This document shows positions 10,478 to 21,693 of a stretch of DNA of 64,000 nt, one piece after another. Source of the stretch: Cavia porcellus (taxonomy: Eukaryota > Chordata > Mammalia > Rodentia > Caviidae); the NCBI RefSeq assembly GCF_034190915.1, contig NW_026947484.1, positions 211,804,657 to 211,868,656 of the forward strand, written 5' to 3'. Position 1 is the stretch's first letter. Each line of letters begins with the position of its first letter. A program made the translations under genes and the position numbers. The notes under the pieces are model-generated. The model did no database searches. It saw nothing but the letters and a program-made list of their open reading frames with translations, and was not told where the DNA came from.

Positions 10478-11294
10478 ATCATGCATGGGCTGCTGGGGGG
10501 AGATCCAGATGCCAGCCTTTTCCAGTGAGTTGGCATCATTCGTGGATTGTAGGAGAAGAGAACAAGAAGCAAGTCCTCCCTGTGAATCAGCACCATGCAT
10601 GTGCCACTGGAGAAAGAACCGGACCCCACCCCTACCTGTGCATGGACTGGGAGATAAGAAGAGCCAACCCCCCCACCATTCACCATAATCAACCAGCTGA
10701 TCCAGAGAAACACAGGCCGTAATGGTGGCTATTGAGGTAAAATACAACTTAATGCTCATAGTGTTTAGTGTTTCACTGACTTTGCAGGCCTAAAGCCAAG
10801 AGTCTGACCATCTATTCAGAGGATCATAATATGCATTGTAGCATCTATGGGAGATCTCCTTCTGAGGGTGGTGGGCATTGTTAATTCCTTATTAATCTTG
10901 TTTTGAAGTTCTGTATCATTTTCATTGTTTTGTTGGGTTGGGTTTTATTCTGTTCTGTCTTGTTTGATTTTATCATGTCCAATGGCATGGACAGCTATTT
11001 CAAAGATAACAAGGTATACTACTGTAGCCATTTTGGATTCACTATTATCTTCTTTTGAAGTCCTTTACTGTGTTATTATTTTGTTTTTATTGCTTCTATT
11101 CTGTTCTCTTTTGTTTGATTTTTACTATGTCTAAAGGTTGCTGCAGCTATTTTGAAGACAACAAGAGGCATTACGTTAACCATTGTTGATTTCCTATTAT
11201 CTTGTTTTGAAGTCCTGTATCACTTTTGTTTTGATTGGCTTTGTTCTGTTTTATTTTGCTTGGCTTTACTGTCTTTAAAATAAAAATTACCAAA
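10478..11294 (+). mobile_element. VT-1: composite non-autonomous retrotransposon
   Basis: The unit is bounded by perfect 16-bp target duplications aaaagatatgcccatg at 10462-10477 and 11295-11310. A GC-rich, ORF-less head (to about 10870) joins a T-rich tail made of two units about 148 bp apart: agctattt near 10992, then gcagctattttgaagacaac near 11138. The tail unit is homologous to the tandem unit in the HAL1 tails (ggtaaccattgttgat and cttgttttgaagtcctgta blocks). VT-2 and VT-3 are two more copies. I know no named family with this structure, but I cannot search. Confidence 0.75.
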
Positions 11295-11310
11295 AAAAGA
11301 TATGCCCATG

Positions 11311-11780
11311 CTGTTACTCCCAACCCCTAGGAAGTGAATGGGAACTGATTTGAAGAAAGGGCCTTGGGGCTGGGGGTTTAGCTCAGTGGCATAAGTGCCT
11401 GCTTGGCAAGCACAAGGTCATGAGTTTGATCTCCGGTATAAAAAAAAAAAAAGAGAGAGAGAAAGAAAAGAAAAAGGGCCTTTGCATATGTAATTAAAGC
11501 TCTTGAGATGAGTTTATCCTGGATTATTGTGGTGGACCCTAAGTCTAATGACAAAGGTCTTATAAGAGATAGGAGAGAATGAGGGAGGCAGAGAAAGCCA
11601 CGGGAAGCTAGCATGCTGCAGCCACAAACCACAGGACCCCTGGGCTACCCTAAGCCAGAAGATGCACGGATTCTTCCTCCAAGTCTTCAGGGGAGCAGAG
11701 TCCCATGATACTTTGATTCTGTACTTCTGGGCTCAGAGCTATGAGATAAGACATTTCTGTCGCTTAATTCAGTTTACCCA
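11311..11780 (+). mobile_element. Old LTR relic, probably MLT1-like (MaLR)
   Basis: The run cttgagatgagtttatcctg, then gtggaccctaa, cttataagagat and the end block cttctgggctcagagctatgag follow the order of an ancient MaLR-type LTR. An ID SINE splits it. Subfamily not certain. Confidence 0.5.
11366..11471 (+). mobile_element. ID-like SINE
   Basis: Sense ID with intact head (ggggctgggggtttagctca) and a long A/GA-rich tail. The flanking sequence gaaagggcctt on the left and aaaaagggccttt on the right is the likely target duplication. Confidence 0.88.
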
Positions 11781-11845
11781 AGATTAAACCCAGGGCCTCA
11801 GGTACGATGAGTAAGTGGAGCTACACTCCTAGGCCTCCCCTCTGT
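11775..11845 (-). mobile_element. Old ID-like relic
   Basis: Degenerate antisense ID: attaaacccagggcctcagg, then gagctacactcctaggcc. Confidence 0.45.
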
Positions 11846-11863
11846 TTCGTAAGGAACTCTTTT

Positions 11864-11962
11864 TTTTTTTTCTTTTTCCTTTTTATCGGTACCGGGGATT
11901 GAACTCATGACTGCCTGCTGGCAAGGCAGGCGCTTATGCCGCTGAGCTAAATCCCCAGCCCC
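11864..11962 (-). mobile_element. ID-like SINE
   Basis: Antisense ID with the ctttttcctttttatcgg tail signature. Perfect 17-bp target duplications tcgtaaggaactctttt lie at 11847-11863 and 11963-11979. Confidence 0.93.
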
Positions 11963-12294
11963 TCGTAAGGAACTCTTTTGTTTTTTAGAAAAGGTTCAGA
12001 AGCACTGGTGGGAGTTTAATTAATGTGTGGTGGAGCAAATGGCATTTTTTGCCTAACTGATCTTTATGGGATGGAAGAGAAGGAAGGAAGCAGAAGCAGC
12101 GGAGGTCAAAGGACACAGTGTCAGGCCTCCAGGCGCCAGTTACAAGCAGAATACAGAACATTCAAGAGCAAAGAAGTGAGGGGTACAGTGGTTGGAAGGG
12201 GGGCCTTAGCCCAGCGTTAAAGGGGCGCCTCCCACAGTTCAGACCTGGACACCCATCCCAAAGCTTATTTTTTTCTTTGACCACAAATTTTTGA

Positions 12295-12393
12295 GGGGCT
12301 GGGGATTTAGCTTAGTGGCATAAGCACCTGTCTTGCAAGAAGGCAGTCGTGAGTTCGATCCCTGGTACCGATAAAAAAGAAAAAGACAAAAAA
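12295..12393 (+). mobile_element. ID-like SINE
   Basis: Sense ID: ctggggatttagcttagtgg, then gagttcgatccctggtaccg, with the tail aaaagaaaaagac. Similar aaattttt...gag sequence flanks both sides. Confidence 0.9.
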
Positions 12394-12407
12394 AAAAATT
12401 TTTTTTT

Positions 12408-12830
12408 TTTGAGCACCTACTATGTTCCAGTCCAGACACTGAGGTTATTAGTGGGGACAGAGCCAAAAAACGTGGTTGACCTTGAGGAGGTTCTGTCTTA
12501 GTGGAGAGAAGGATGATTAGCAAGATAGAAAAAGATAATTTCAGCAGGTGAGGCAGCAATTGCTAAGGAGAGAGAAGTGGGGGAGGAAGATGACACAGGG
12601 TGGAGGGAGCACGGCCTGGCTGATAAGGTAACACAGGAGTCAACAGCCGGGGAGGGTGCTGGGCGTGAGTCATGCAGGTGTCTGGGGAAATGTTTGCTGC
12701 GCTCCCAAAGCAGCTGAACCTTTGTTGCCAGGAGCGGGCAGGGTCTGACCCCGGCAAGAAGTTCGCAGAGAGCCACAGGAGAAGGGAGCCCTGGAGGGCA
12801 ATGCCAGGAGGCACCCCTCAGTGTTCATAA
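12408..12830 (+). repeat. Ancient mammal-wide interspersed repeat relic
   Basis: Opens with gagcacctactatgttccag, a block found in an old, widespread mammalian repeat. The following GA-rich text fits the same family. Similar starts occur near 15733, 52075, 55360 and 58010. I cannot assign the RepeatMasker name with certainty. Confidence 0.45.
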
Positions 12831-13012
12831 CTCAGTCAATGCGAGGTGTGTCACCCCTCTCAGTACTGAACCCCATCTCCTTTCTAGAAGACTGTGGATG
12901 CAAATTAAAGACCACAGCCTGGCCTGGAACCTTAGCAACCATCCGGCATGTGTTTCCACACACGCTGGGTGATAAGAATCCACCAGACTGTTTGATTTAA
13001 AGGTGTGCCGCA

Positions 13013-13165
13013 GCCAAGCATGTTGCCGCGCACCTGCAATCCCAGAACTCTGGGAGGATGAGGCGGAAGGGTGGAAAGTTCAAGCCCAGGTGAGGAAGAC
13101 CCTGTCTTGGGATAAAAAATTTAAAAAGTGCCGGGAATGTAACTCAGTGTGAAGGCCCAAGGTGG
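13013..13165 (+). mobile_element. B1+ID composite SINE (B4-like)
   Basis: B1 part (cagccaagcatgttgccgcg, tctgggaggatgaggc), an A-rich link, then an ID-like scrap (gggaatgtaactcagtg). Confidence 0.6.
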
Positions 13166-13386
13166 AGAAGGGAAAGGACTCCGACCCCCTCCTCCATCCC
13201 AGGGGAGGCCTTGGCATCCAGCATATTTAGTCAGCACCCAGGTGACTCAATGACAGGCAGGCTTGGGAGACAAGGAGAGGTATCACAAACAAGGAAACAG
13301 AGCCCTAGGGAGAGGGGACATCTTGCTCAACCTGGAACCGGTCAGTCAGGCAGAGCCAGGAATGATATTTAGATTTCCCAATGAAT

Positions 13387-13532
13387 TTTTGTTTTTGAAA
13401 CGGGGTCTCACTATGTAATCCAAGCTGCCTCTGCTCTCCATATGTGGCCCAGGATGGCCTCAAACTTTCCATCCTCCTGCCTCAGCCTCCAAAATGCTAG
13501 GATTACAGGCACGAACCACCACACCTGGCTCA
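13387..13532 (-). mobile_element. B1 SINE
   Basis: Antisense B1: gaaacggggtctcactatg, two duplicated gcc-type blocks, cctcctgcctcagcctcc and aggcacgaaccaccacacc. Confidence 0.85.
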
Positions 13533-15619
13533 CCTGCAATATTTAAACTTGAGGCAAGACACAAAACCTAAATACAGAGCAGGCAGACGGCTGTTAGCAC
13601 CCTGGTGGGCAAGCCTGCACGGGAAGTGGGTTGGGTTATTCCCTTCACAGAGTCCTATAAAACAGTGCATAACTATTTTATTTTGTAAGAAAGTTTCCCC
13701 CCACCTAACAGATTTTAAAGCCCACTGAATTGTCAATCACAGGAGCACAGGAAGAGGGGAGAAAGAGAAGAACTCCAGGAACTCTGGGCCGATCAGAAGG
13801 ATTTGTTCTGGGGAGTTTGTCTCCCAAGGGCAGCCTGGATTTGAGCCATGTGTGTGAAGGGGCCCAGGGTAGATTTCTTGAAAGAAGATCTTTCTCCATG
13901 CTGCCTAACGTTCTTCCCAGGTACAGGCTGGGAAATACAAGCCTGGTGTGGCTGGTGCTACACCACCCGCCCAAAGGGCCAAGGACAGCCATGGCCCTGG
14001 ATGGTGGAGCTGGCTGCCTTCCAGGCCGCACACCCTGGCAGTTTGTGCGTCTGTGTGATTGCGTGTGCTGTGTGTATGGCAGCACCATGCCACTCTCATG
14101 GTAACCCAGATGCCCGCTCCTCCCAGACCCCCTTTCACTGTGTCTGGAGTTCAGCCTTCCCAGGAGAGTTGAACTTCTGCAAGAAAGTTTCTTTCCAAGT
14201 TTGCTAAGCAGGCTGCAAGCAGACACACAGTGGCCTTTGTTGTTTGTTCTTCCTGTGTGGGGACAAAAGCTCTTTCAGCTGATATGGACCATGCACCAAG
14301 TTTCATGCAAAAGGCTGCGGGCCTGGCTGGAAATCCAGCAAATCAGGCTGAATGGGGTCCCCCTGCTTCAGCCTGGTGCTTCTGAGGTCCCGCAATCTTG
14401 CTTCCACATGGCCAGGGACTACCTATCCCCTTCCTATGAGCACCTCCAGGTGCTGCATCAACCCCAGGCAGGGGCGGTTTGCTGTCTCCTCCACTTACCG
14501 CCCCCACCCATGGCAGTGGTATCACCACCACTTTGCTGCCCAGGAATCAATCTTCAGAGGAAAGCCTTGAGGGGACAGCCAGTGACAGGAGAGAGGACAC
14601 TCCATCCCCACAACCTGCCCTTGCAGCGGAGCAGAGCATGCCTCAGACAGCAGGGTTTACTTCTTGTCTAGAGTTTCAGCAAAGCAAAAAATACAAAATA
14701 CAAAAATACAACTTCAGTAGATACAGAAAAACAAAACAACCCGGCCACCTTGGGACGGTGAAAGTGGCCTTTCCTCTTTGCATATTTCCAGGCCTGGGTG
14801 TTTCCATATGGCCAGAGACTCACCCCAGAGAAACCTGTCACTAAGAGGCTGAACCTCTCTCAGATTATTGTCTGCTTTTGTCCAATCAGAGTCTGGCACC
14901 TTTTAAGTTACCAAAGTCAAATACAGTATTGAACTTTGGTCTAGTTTCAAAATGTCGATGAAACCAGAGCCAAAGGGAAGTGCCCAGGAGAAGGTGGGCA
15001 GTTGGCCAAATTGGACAACAGGCAGAGGAGGGAGGGCAGGCAAGGGACTGACCTGGGCCACTGGAGGTGTGTGGGAGAGACAGTTGACCCTTTGGATTGT
15101 ACAATCTTGCCATCTTACAACTAGAGAGGAAAAAAGGAAAGAGAGGAGCCAAGTGGAGATGAGTGTGGGGACCAGACAGGCTTTTCTATGTGATTCTGGG
15201 CAAACAAGACTCTTATCAAAGAGTAATACTAAACTTCGCTCCTTCCTGCTATCCCAGCTCCCTGGAGAAGGCATGTGTGACTTTTGCATTCCACTAGGGA
15301 GGATTAAATTGCCGGTTTGAAGATAAGCACCCCAAAGAAACAGATAAGGCTGATAGACATGGGGGGGGGGGTTCACTTGTGTCCAGCAGGGATGGACTCT
15401 GCTCTCACTGTCTGGATCCATGTCCTCCACACTCAGACTGTGGGACAGAAGAGAGCCACTATCTCATCACACAGCAGACCTGATGGCATTGCCTCCTCTG
15501 TGCCACTCTGGGCTATGGGCACCAAATAGTGGTACCAGGGAAAGATGAACCGTGGAGGAATGAACTGGTTAGGGAGGTCCAGTCCCAGGGGATTGAATGG
15601 GTTCAGGACTTGAGTTTTA
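13533..15619. other. Mostly unique sequence, no recognised gene
   Basis: Overlapping frames on both strands between about 13700 and 14850 (up to 173 residues) show no family motif I recognise. A G-run (GGGGGGGGGG) lies at about 15361-15370. No clear repeats. Confidence 0.45.
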
Positions 15620-15710
15620 CTTTTTATTAAACCGGTACCAGGGATTGAACTCATGACCGTGGGCTTGCAAGGTGGGCACTTATGCCACTGAGCTAAATCC
15701 CCAGCCCCTG
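15620..15710 (-). mobile_element. ID-like SINE
   Basis: Antisense ID with perfect 14-bp target duplications ggacttgagtttta at 15606-15619 and 15711-15724. Confidence 0.93.
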
Positions 15711-15924
15711 GGACTTGAGTTTTAAATGCCTGCTGAATCACTATTATGTACCTAACAGGGTCCTTGGTGCTCTGGGGAAAACCCCAAGCAGACGTCCAAC
15801 TGTTGGATCTGTATTCACTGTCTTATAAAGTTTACAGCGCCACGTTAGAGAAGGAAGGAACACCACAGCCAGCCGGAGAAGGAAGTGCAGGTCCCACAGC
15901 CTGCAGGAGCCCACTGCCTCCCCA

Positions 15925-16075
15925 ACTGGCTGAGTGGCTGAGTCATTCCTCTCTTTGCCCTTTTTCTCACATATAAAATGGGAATGATTTCATGGTAGTT
16001 GTGCAGATTAAATGTAAAGTGCTGAGCCCAGTGCCTGGCACAGAGTAAGAAGTTAGTCATGGCTTATTATTACTA
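15925..16075 (+). repeat. MIR SINE
   Basis: Sense MIR 3' half: cacatataaaatgggaatga, then agattaaatgtaaagtgctg and agtgcctggcacagagtaag, ending in ttattattac. Confidence 0.85.
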
Positions 16076-16209
16076 TCTAATGCCTTTGCTCTTGGCCTTC
16101 AGCTGTTTACTCCTAGAAGGGAAAGTGCACATTTGGCAAGTCCCGAAATACAGCATCCCAAGCTGGTATTGCTCACAAATGTGCTATGGATGGTGGAGGG
16201 CAAAGACCC

Positions 16210-16320
16210 TTCAAGCAGGACTCATTAAAAGGCTTCAGGAACTTGGGGGTACAGGTCTGTGCTAGAGCATTTACTTCACAGGTGGGAAACTCTGGATTCC
16301 GACCTCAGTGCTGTAAAATG
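16210..16320 (+). mobile_element. Possible old ID-like relic
   Basis: Weak tRNA-like body (ggtctgtgctagagcattta, then ggattccgacctcagtgctg) with no clear tail. Confidence 0.35.
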
Positions 16321-17030
16321 AAGGGTTTGGGCTTCCGAGATGGGCTGAAGAACAGCTGGAGAACCAGTAGGAGCAGAGTAAGTGCAGGCAGACAAGCTGG
16401 GAGTCAGAGCACACCCGAGGCTGCAACGGCAGGGAAATGCAGGGCAAGTGGGTACTGGGTTGCTATGGCTCGGTGATAGCTAAGGTCCCTGTATGTGAGT
16501 CCTGAGAAAGAGAAACTGACACTGGGAGAGACCTCAAAGTGCAGCAGAGCTTTCTTTTGCATGCAGGAAGAAGCCTTTGGAGGCCCCTGAGCAGTGGGAT
16601 CGAATCCTCCTTTTTCCCTGAACTTGATTGAGAAGTTGCTGTGCACATCAGCAGCAGATCTGCAGAGGCACCTTGAGCTTTGACTTCTTGGTAACTGGTA
16701 GGCTGGAGGGCAGGGACTGACCAGTGTATGAAGCAGCCCTTTCTCCACTCCTTCAGGTCCCGTAGGACCAGTGACAGGATGTCCCAGGGATGAGGAGGGG
16801 GAGGCTGCTGGTCAGCACAGGAAGCTAAAATTGTCCTGCCACTGCAGTGTCCGATGTGGCTGCCTAGCTCAAGCCTCTAGAGCTTGACCTGTGGCTGCTC
16901 CAAATTGAGAGGTGTTGCAGGGGTAACATACACAACCAGACTTCAAAGGCTTAGCCCTAGGAAAAGAATGGACATCCGTAATGATTGGACTACTATCTGC
17001 TGATATACTATTTTGGTATTTGGGGTAAAT
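16321..17030. other. Unique sequence, no recognised gene
   Basis: No exon, RNA or repeat recognised. Short frames only. Confidence 0.5.
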
Positions 17031-17033
17031 AAA

Positions 17034-17135
17034 ATGGTATTAAAATTAATTTTGCTTTTTAAAAAAATGTGGCTACTACAAAATTTAAAATTACTGTGCA
17101 GCTCACATTATATTTTGAACAATACCAGTCCAAAG
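17034..17135 (+). repeat. Relic of a non-autonomous DNA transposon (MER class)
   Basis: The text aatgtggctactacaaaatt, then aaaattactgtgcagctcac and attatattt, is a hallmark end of an old mammalian DNA-transposon repeat. A related sequence appears near 63555 (gtggctatca). Exact family not assigned. Confidence 0.45.
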
Positions 17136-17523
17136 GGCTGGGTGATCTGTATGTGATCAGGGCTGTAACTATCACTCATGCTAGCTCAGGAGATGTGACT
17201 TCCTTCTTATGAAGTCAGGCTCAGATTTGAACAAATTCATCATTATGTGTAAGGTTAGAAGTTCAGTGAGAAAAGAATGTACCAATTTTGCAAATTTTTC
17301 CATTATTTGGCTCCAAACTCTTGAGGCTAAAAAGTAGCAGGACTCTTCGCTGAGAAGGTCCTCACCAGTGACAGTAAAGGGAGAAGATCCCAGAAGGTAA
17401 GGTTGGCCTGCCATTATTTCTGTTAGTGGCTATTTCGCTGAGCTCCTCTATAAATATCGCCAATACTCAGAAGTCAGGAACCAGAGGGGGAGGAGATCTG
17501 GGACTGCTGGAGCACAACTATAA

Positions 17524-18053
17524 TGTAAGAACACATTTATAAAATAGCAAAAGTATAGATATTTCATGATACAAATTAGCAATTAGACATCTCTGACCAA
17601 GTTTCTGCTGTGGAATTCAGCTGACCTTAACAGTTTCTAAAGCCTAGCCGAACATCTCTGATGAGCACTGAGTCAGAATAATTGTCTACACCTTAAAGCA
17701 CCCTGGGCTAGTCAAGGACACCTTTAACTATGCTCACCCTATAAGGGCCCCCTCCCCTTGTTCCCAGAATGTCTCTATATTGTGATAAACAATTCCCTTG
17801 TTTCAGCAAATCTGTTCCAGACTAGCCTGCCTGTTAGTATATGACTCAATGAATGTAACTAATTTAATGATGTTTTGTCACTTGCTTTGTGCCTCCCACT
17901 TCTAAATGCTGTATGAACTAAGCTCTTTGTAAACTCAGTGCTGTTGCCTTTGGAAGTGATCCCGCAACAGACCACTGCTTGTAAAGATTAAATATTGTCT
18001 TCTTGTCTTCTTGGTGCAGTCTTTCAGTTTGACTGGAGAATTTTCTTGCAACA
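17524..18053 (+). mobile_element. Probable solo LTR of an endogenous retrovirus
   Basis: Can be read from TG (17524) to CA (18053), 530 bp, with an ATTAAA signal at 17987-17992 followed by GT/T-rich sequence. No retroviral reading frame adjoins it. Ends are tentative since no clear target duplication is visible. Confidence 0.55.
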
Positions 18054-18108
18054 GGACCAATAGTGTTTTGAAAATTACATTAAACTGTTTAAAATGATTA
18101 TCTCAATC

Positions 18109-18296
18109 AGGCATCGTGGTACAGGTCTATATCCCAGCACTCTGGGAGGCTGAGGTCAGAGAGTTAGAGCCTTGCCTGCCAAATTAGGGACTTAAAAAGA
18201 TAGCATCTCAAAATAAAAAAATATACTGAAGTTATGATATAGCTAAGTGCAAAGGCCCTCAGTTCAGGACTGAGAAACAAAACAAAAACACAAAAT
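18109..18296 (+). mobile_element. B1+ID composite SINE (B4-like)
   Basis: B1 (caggcatcgtggtacagg, gggaggctgaggtcagag), an A-rich link, then an ID-like half (gatatagctaagtgcaaagg) and an A-rich tail. Confidence 0.65.
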
Positions 18297-18379
18297 CTCA
18301 AGGTTTTATAATCAGGGATGATTTAACTTTTCTCCTATGCTTTTCTAGATTTTTGTAGCTTTTTTCCTCCCCCTTTGTT

Positions 18380-18565
18380 TTGTTTTTGTGTTTTGCTTTC
18401 TACTGGGAATCAAACTGAAAACCTCACATTGCCTTAGCAAACCCTTTGGGTTTTTTTGAGACAGGGTCTTATTGTGTGTATGTGGTCTGGGCTGAATTTG
18501 CAGACATCCTCCTGCCTCAGTCTCCCAAGTGCTGAGTTTTTAGACGTGCAGCACTGTATCTGGCT
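18380..18565 (-). mobile_element. B1+ID composite SINE (B4-like)
   Basis: Antisense: an ID-like part (ttctactgggaatcaaactg), then gagacagggtcttattgtg and cctcctgcctcagtctccc of B1. Confidence 0.65.
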
Positions 18566-18569
18566 TCAA

Positions 18570-19705
18570 AACTTTTCTTTTTAAACACATTTCCAGACCA
18601 AAGGGAGGCGATAGTTAAGTTCTCAGAGATTGTCTGGGGAGGGGGCTCAGGAAAGATGCTGGGAGGCCCCAGGCTTGATGTTTCGAAGGCTGGGAGGGCT
18701 CCAAAGGCTCCATGAGCAGCAGCCCATGTAGATGGGATAAAGAATGTGTGAAAGCTACCAGGAGCCACAAGACTGAGTTGATTCTCACACTACCCCTTAC
18801 CATCCATGTGCTATGAGTCACAGTACTCAGCTCCTCAGCAGCTGTGGCTTGGCAGCACCTCCAAAGGTAGGAAGTGCTCTACAGATGCTGGCTATCATTA
18901 TCACAGGGACTTAGCCTCTGAAACACTCAGGAATAGGAAAAGATTCCTGGCTTCCACCATGGGTCTCTGGGAACCTGTCTTCCTAGGAAAGTCAGAAGGG
19001 GACCGGTCGCAGAAGGCCCATGGGGAGGTGAGGTGCCTCAGCCCAGCTCTGTCCCAGTGCTGCCCCTGACATTCCATTCCCAAATTAAGGCCCCAAGGAA
19101 ATTGTGTGGTTCCAGGAACTCTTTAACTAGGAGAAATTGGCAGAATGACAAACATTTGCAAAGAATTACTACATTAATGGCCTGGAGGGGAGGAGATAAT
19201 CTCTCAACACCTTTCTGGTCTAAATCCAGGCCTCAAATTGGTTTGAGGCTATGTCTGATTTGACAGTTTTGATTGCCAGGCCCAACTCTGGGGCAATTCA
19301 AGTGTGTCACTTTATTGCCAGGAGTGGGCTCCATGTGTAGAAGGAGATGGAACCTTCTTCCATTGTTCTAGATGTTCATATTAAGTCGCCTCAGAGCGTT
19401 CTGTACATGTTCACCCCTATCTTAGTTGCAGGCCTCATCTCTACTAGGAGGCTGGCCCACCCCTTTAGCTCTTGGCCTGTGGCATTTTCCCTGTTCTTTC
19501 TCTCCCTGCAGCATTTTCCAGCATTTTCTGGCCAGGCTGAAGTAAGGCTGCCCTACTTCACACAGTTAGGGCTGGAGAGGGACAGAAGTCTGGTTTTTCT
19601 GTAGCCTGAGAGTCACCACTTACACCCTGAGCCCTGGGGCCCTGAAGGTGTGTGGGAAAACCAGGACAAGAAAAATCACACACAAGCCACGCTCCATCAT
19701 GAAGC
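18570..19705. other. Unique sequence, no recognised gene
   Basis: No exon or repeat recognised with confidence. A weak MIR-like stretch may lie near 19555-19620. Confidence 0.45.
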
Positions 19706-19708
19706 CCT

Positions 19709-19910
19709 AACCTGGTGGTTCTCAACCCATGAGTTTGCCCCCGAGAGGCCACTGGGCAATGTCTAAAAATATTTTTGTGTGTCCTACCTGGGAGCAGAGG
19801 GCCACACAAGTAGCAGTGAGGGCACCACTGGTGCCTGGGAGGTGAAACAGGGGTGCCACTTCTCATCCAGCAATGCACTGAAGGGTGTCCCATCCTGCTA
19901 CCCTCACACA
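19709..19910 (+). repeat. MER5A (hAT-Charlie non-autonomous DNA transposon)
   Basis: Starts with tggtggttctcaacccatga and continues with ccactgggcaatgtctaaaa and gcaatgcactgaagggtgtc, following the MER5A consensus order. The far terminal repeat is not evident. Fixed ancient relic. Confidence 0.75.
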
Positions 19911-20079
19911 CAGGAGAAGGTGCTGTGGTCTGAAATGCTCACCTTTCTCCCAGCCTGAGGCTGGGGCTGCGCTGCCCATACAAGGGGGGTTCTGTCTGGC
20001 ACCCCCCAGGGAGGTCATGTCCCCGCCTGTCTTTATTCTGATCTCTGTACTTTTGCCTTTGCTCCTCTGGTCTTTCTGC

Positions 20080-20300
20080 CTGAAACTTGTTCCTACATAC
20101 TGTTGGAACCCTGGTTTTCCTTCAAAGCTCAAGCATCTCCCCGCCTGTGAATCAGGGTTCAGCTGCCCTGGATGGAGCTCTGAGTGTCCCCTGAAGCAGC
20201 TCCAGCCATGTGTCATTCATGATGCCTAGTTGCAGGCTGTAGTGAGGTGCCCAGTGCCTAACTTTGAAGGCAGGGACTGATGCTTAGTGTATCTGGATCC
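20080..20300 (+). repeat. L2-like 3' end relic
   Basis: Order of decayed blocks (tgcctgaaacttgttcc, ccttcaaagctcaagcatct, gaaggcagggactgatgctt) resembles the L2 3' end. Confidence limited by divergence. Confidence 0.45.
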
Positions 20301-20439
20301 CCCACAGTGTTTAACCCTTCAATGCCTAGCAGTCTATTTTTGCGCACCCATAACCTTGGGACCTAAAGAAATGTGTTCCCTTCACAAAGAACAAATTCTT
20401 GTCTGTGTCTGCTCTAAGCCCCAGAAACAGGCCAAAAAC

Positions 20440-20530
20440 CAGAATGGAAGGTTGCAGTCTACCCAGTGCTGGAGCACTTACCTAGTGTGCAAGGCCCACG
20501 GTTCCATCCCCCAGCACCACAAAATGCATA
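20440..20530 (+). mobile_element. ID-like SINE
   Basis: Sense canonical-type ID body: cagtgctggagcacttacct, then ggttccatcccccagcacc. Confidence 0.65.
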
Positions 20531-20616
20531 CATATATTACGTAGGTACATACACTCCTAGGTACGTGTACATACACATAAATCAAAATGGAGTCACACTG
20601 AAGTTCCTTGTTTTTT

Positions 20617-20810
20617 CTTTTTTCTGTACTAAAGGCTGAACACAGAGACCTTCCCACTGAGCTACATTTCCAGGTCTTTTTTATTTCTGATTTTGAGGCA
20701 AGGTCTCCCTAACTCACTAAATTACCAAAACTCAATTTGAATTTGGTATCCTCCTGCCTTAGCCTCCTGGAGTACTGGCATTATAATGATGCTCCATGAT
20801 GCCCATCTCC
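20617..20810 (-). mobile_element. B1+ID composite SINE (B4-like)
   Basis: Antisense ID part (ctgagctacatttccagg), T-rich link, then B1 (ttttgaggcaaggtctccc, cctcctgccttagcctcctg). Confidence 0.65.
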
Positions 20811-20871
20811 TATGTTTCTTTAAAGTAGTTGAGGCAGAAATGTTTGTATATTTGTCTATTTATTTTTGCTT

Positions 20872-20998
20872 TTTTTTTTTTTTGAGATAGGGTCTTGCTA
20901 TGTAGTCTGGAATGGCCTTAAACTCACTATTGTAGCCAAGGGTGGCCTCGAACTTGTGGCAATCCTCCCGCCTCAGCCTTCTGAGTGCCACCACACCC
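20872..20998 (-). mobile_element. B1 SINE
   Basis: Antisense B1 with poly-T, gagatagggtcttgctatg and two duplicated blocks (ctggaatggccttaaactc and aagggtggcctcgaactt). Confidence 0.85.
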
Positions 20999-21639
20999 AA
21001 TTTGGGGGTTTTGTCAGATGAGGAGACAACTTCAAGGTAGGAGCCGCAGGGAAATCACATCATAGTTACAGTGTCACAGAGGTCCTCACATGTCTGGAAA
21101 TGCACTGGCTTCTTGAAAATCAGGCTTCCTTACCACCTTCTCGTTCCTTTTCCTTTTGCTTTAGAATTTATAGGTGGGTGGAAAGGAACATTATGTCCCT
21201 ATACATTTTTTTCTTTAGGCAATCTCATCCCCACACTGGTCTATAATTACCCTCTACACACAGATGACTCATGAGTAGATCTTTAGAGCTCGCCTCTGAG
21301 TTCCTGCTTATCATCCACGCCTAGATTTCGCAGATGCACCCCAAGTTCACCAGACATCATCCGGCAGCTCTCCTGCTTAAAATCCCCCATTCTTCCTGTC
21401 ATTCTTAGGAAAAGCATGGCACTAACATAGCCATGTTGTTTATCATCTTGCCCCTCCTAGAACCCCAGAGTTGGTATGAAAATTACTTTAAGCTGAAGTT
21501 ATTAAGATGCAGCAAGTGTAGAAAACTTCACAGAGCTTACATATCTAAGAGCAGAAACGAGATTGTCATAAACTCCCTCTTTAGGGCAGCTTTTCATTCC
21601 AGGAAGGTGATCAAGAGTAATCCTATATATGTGGAGAGG

Positions 21640-21693
<54 letters not shown>

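Noticed and set aside
14201..14671. 156-residue plus-strand frame
   Set aside because: No recognisable domain, several overlapping frames of like size on both strands, no splice or promoter support. Treated as chance.
17524..18053. Possible target duplication around this LTR
   Set aside because: Flanks do not match by eye, so I left the ends tentative and claim no duplication.
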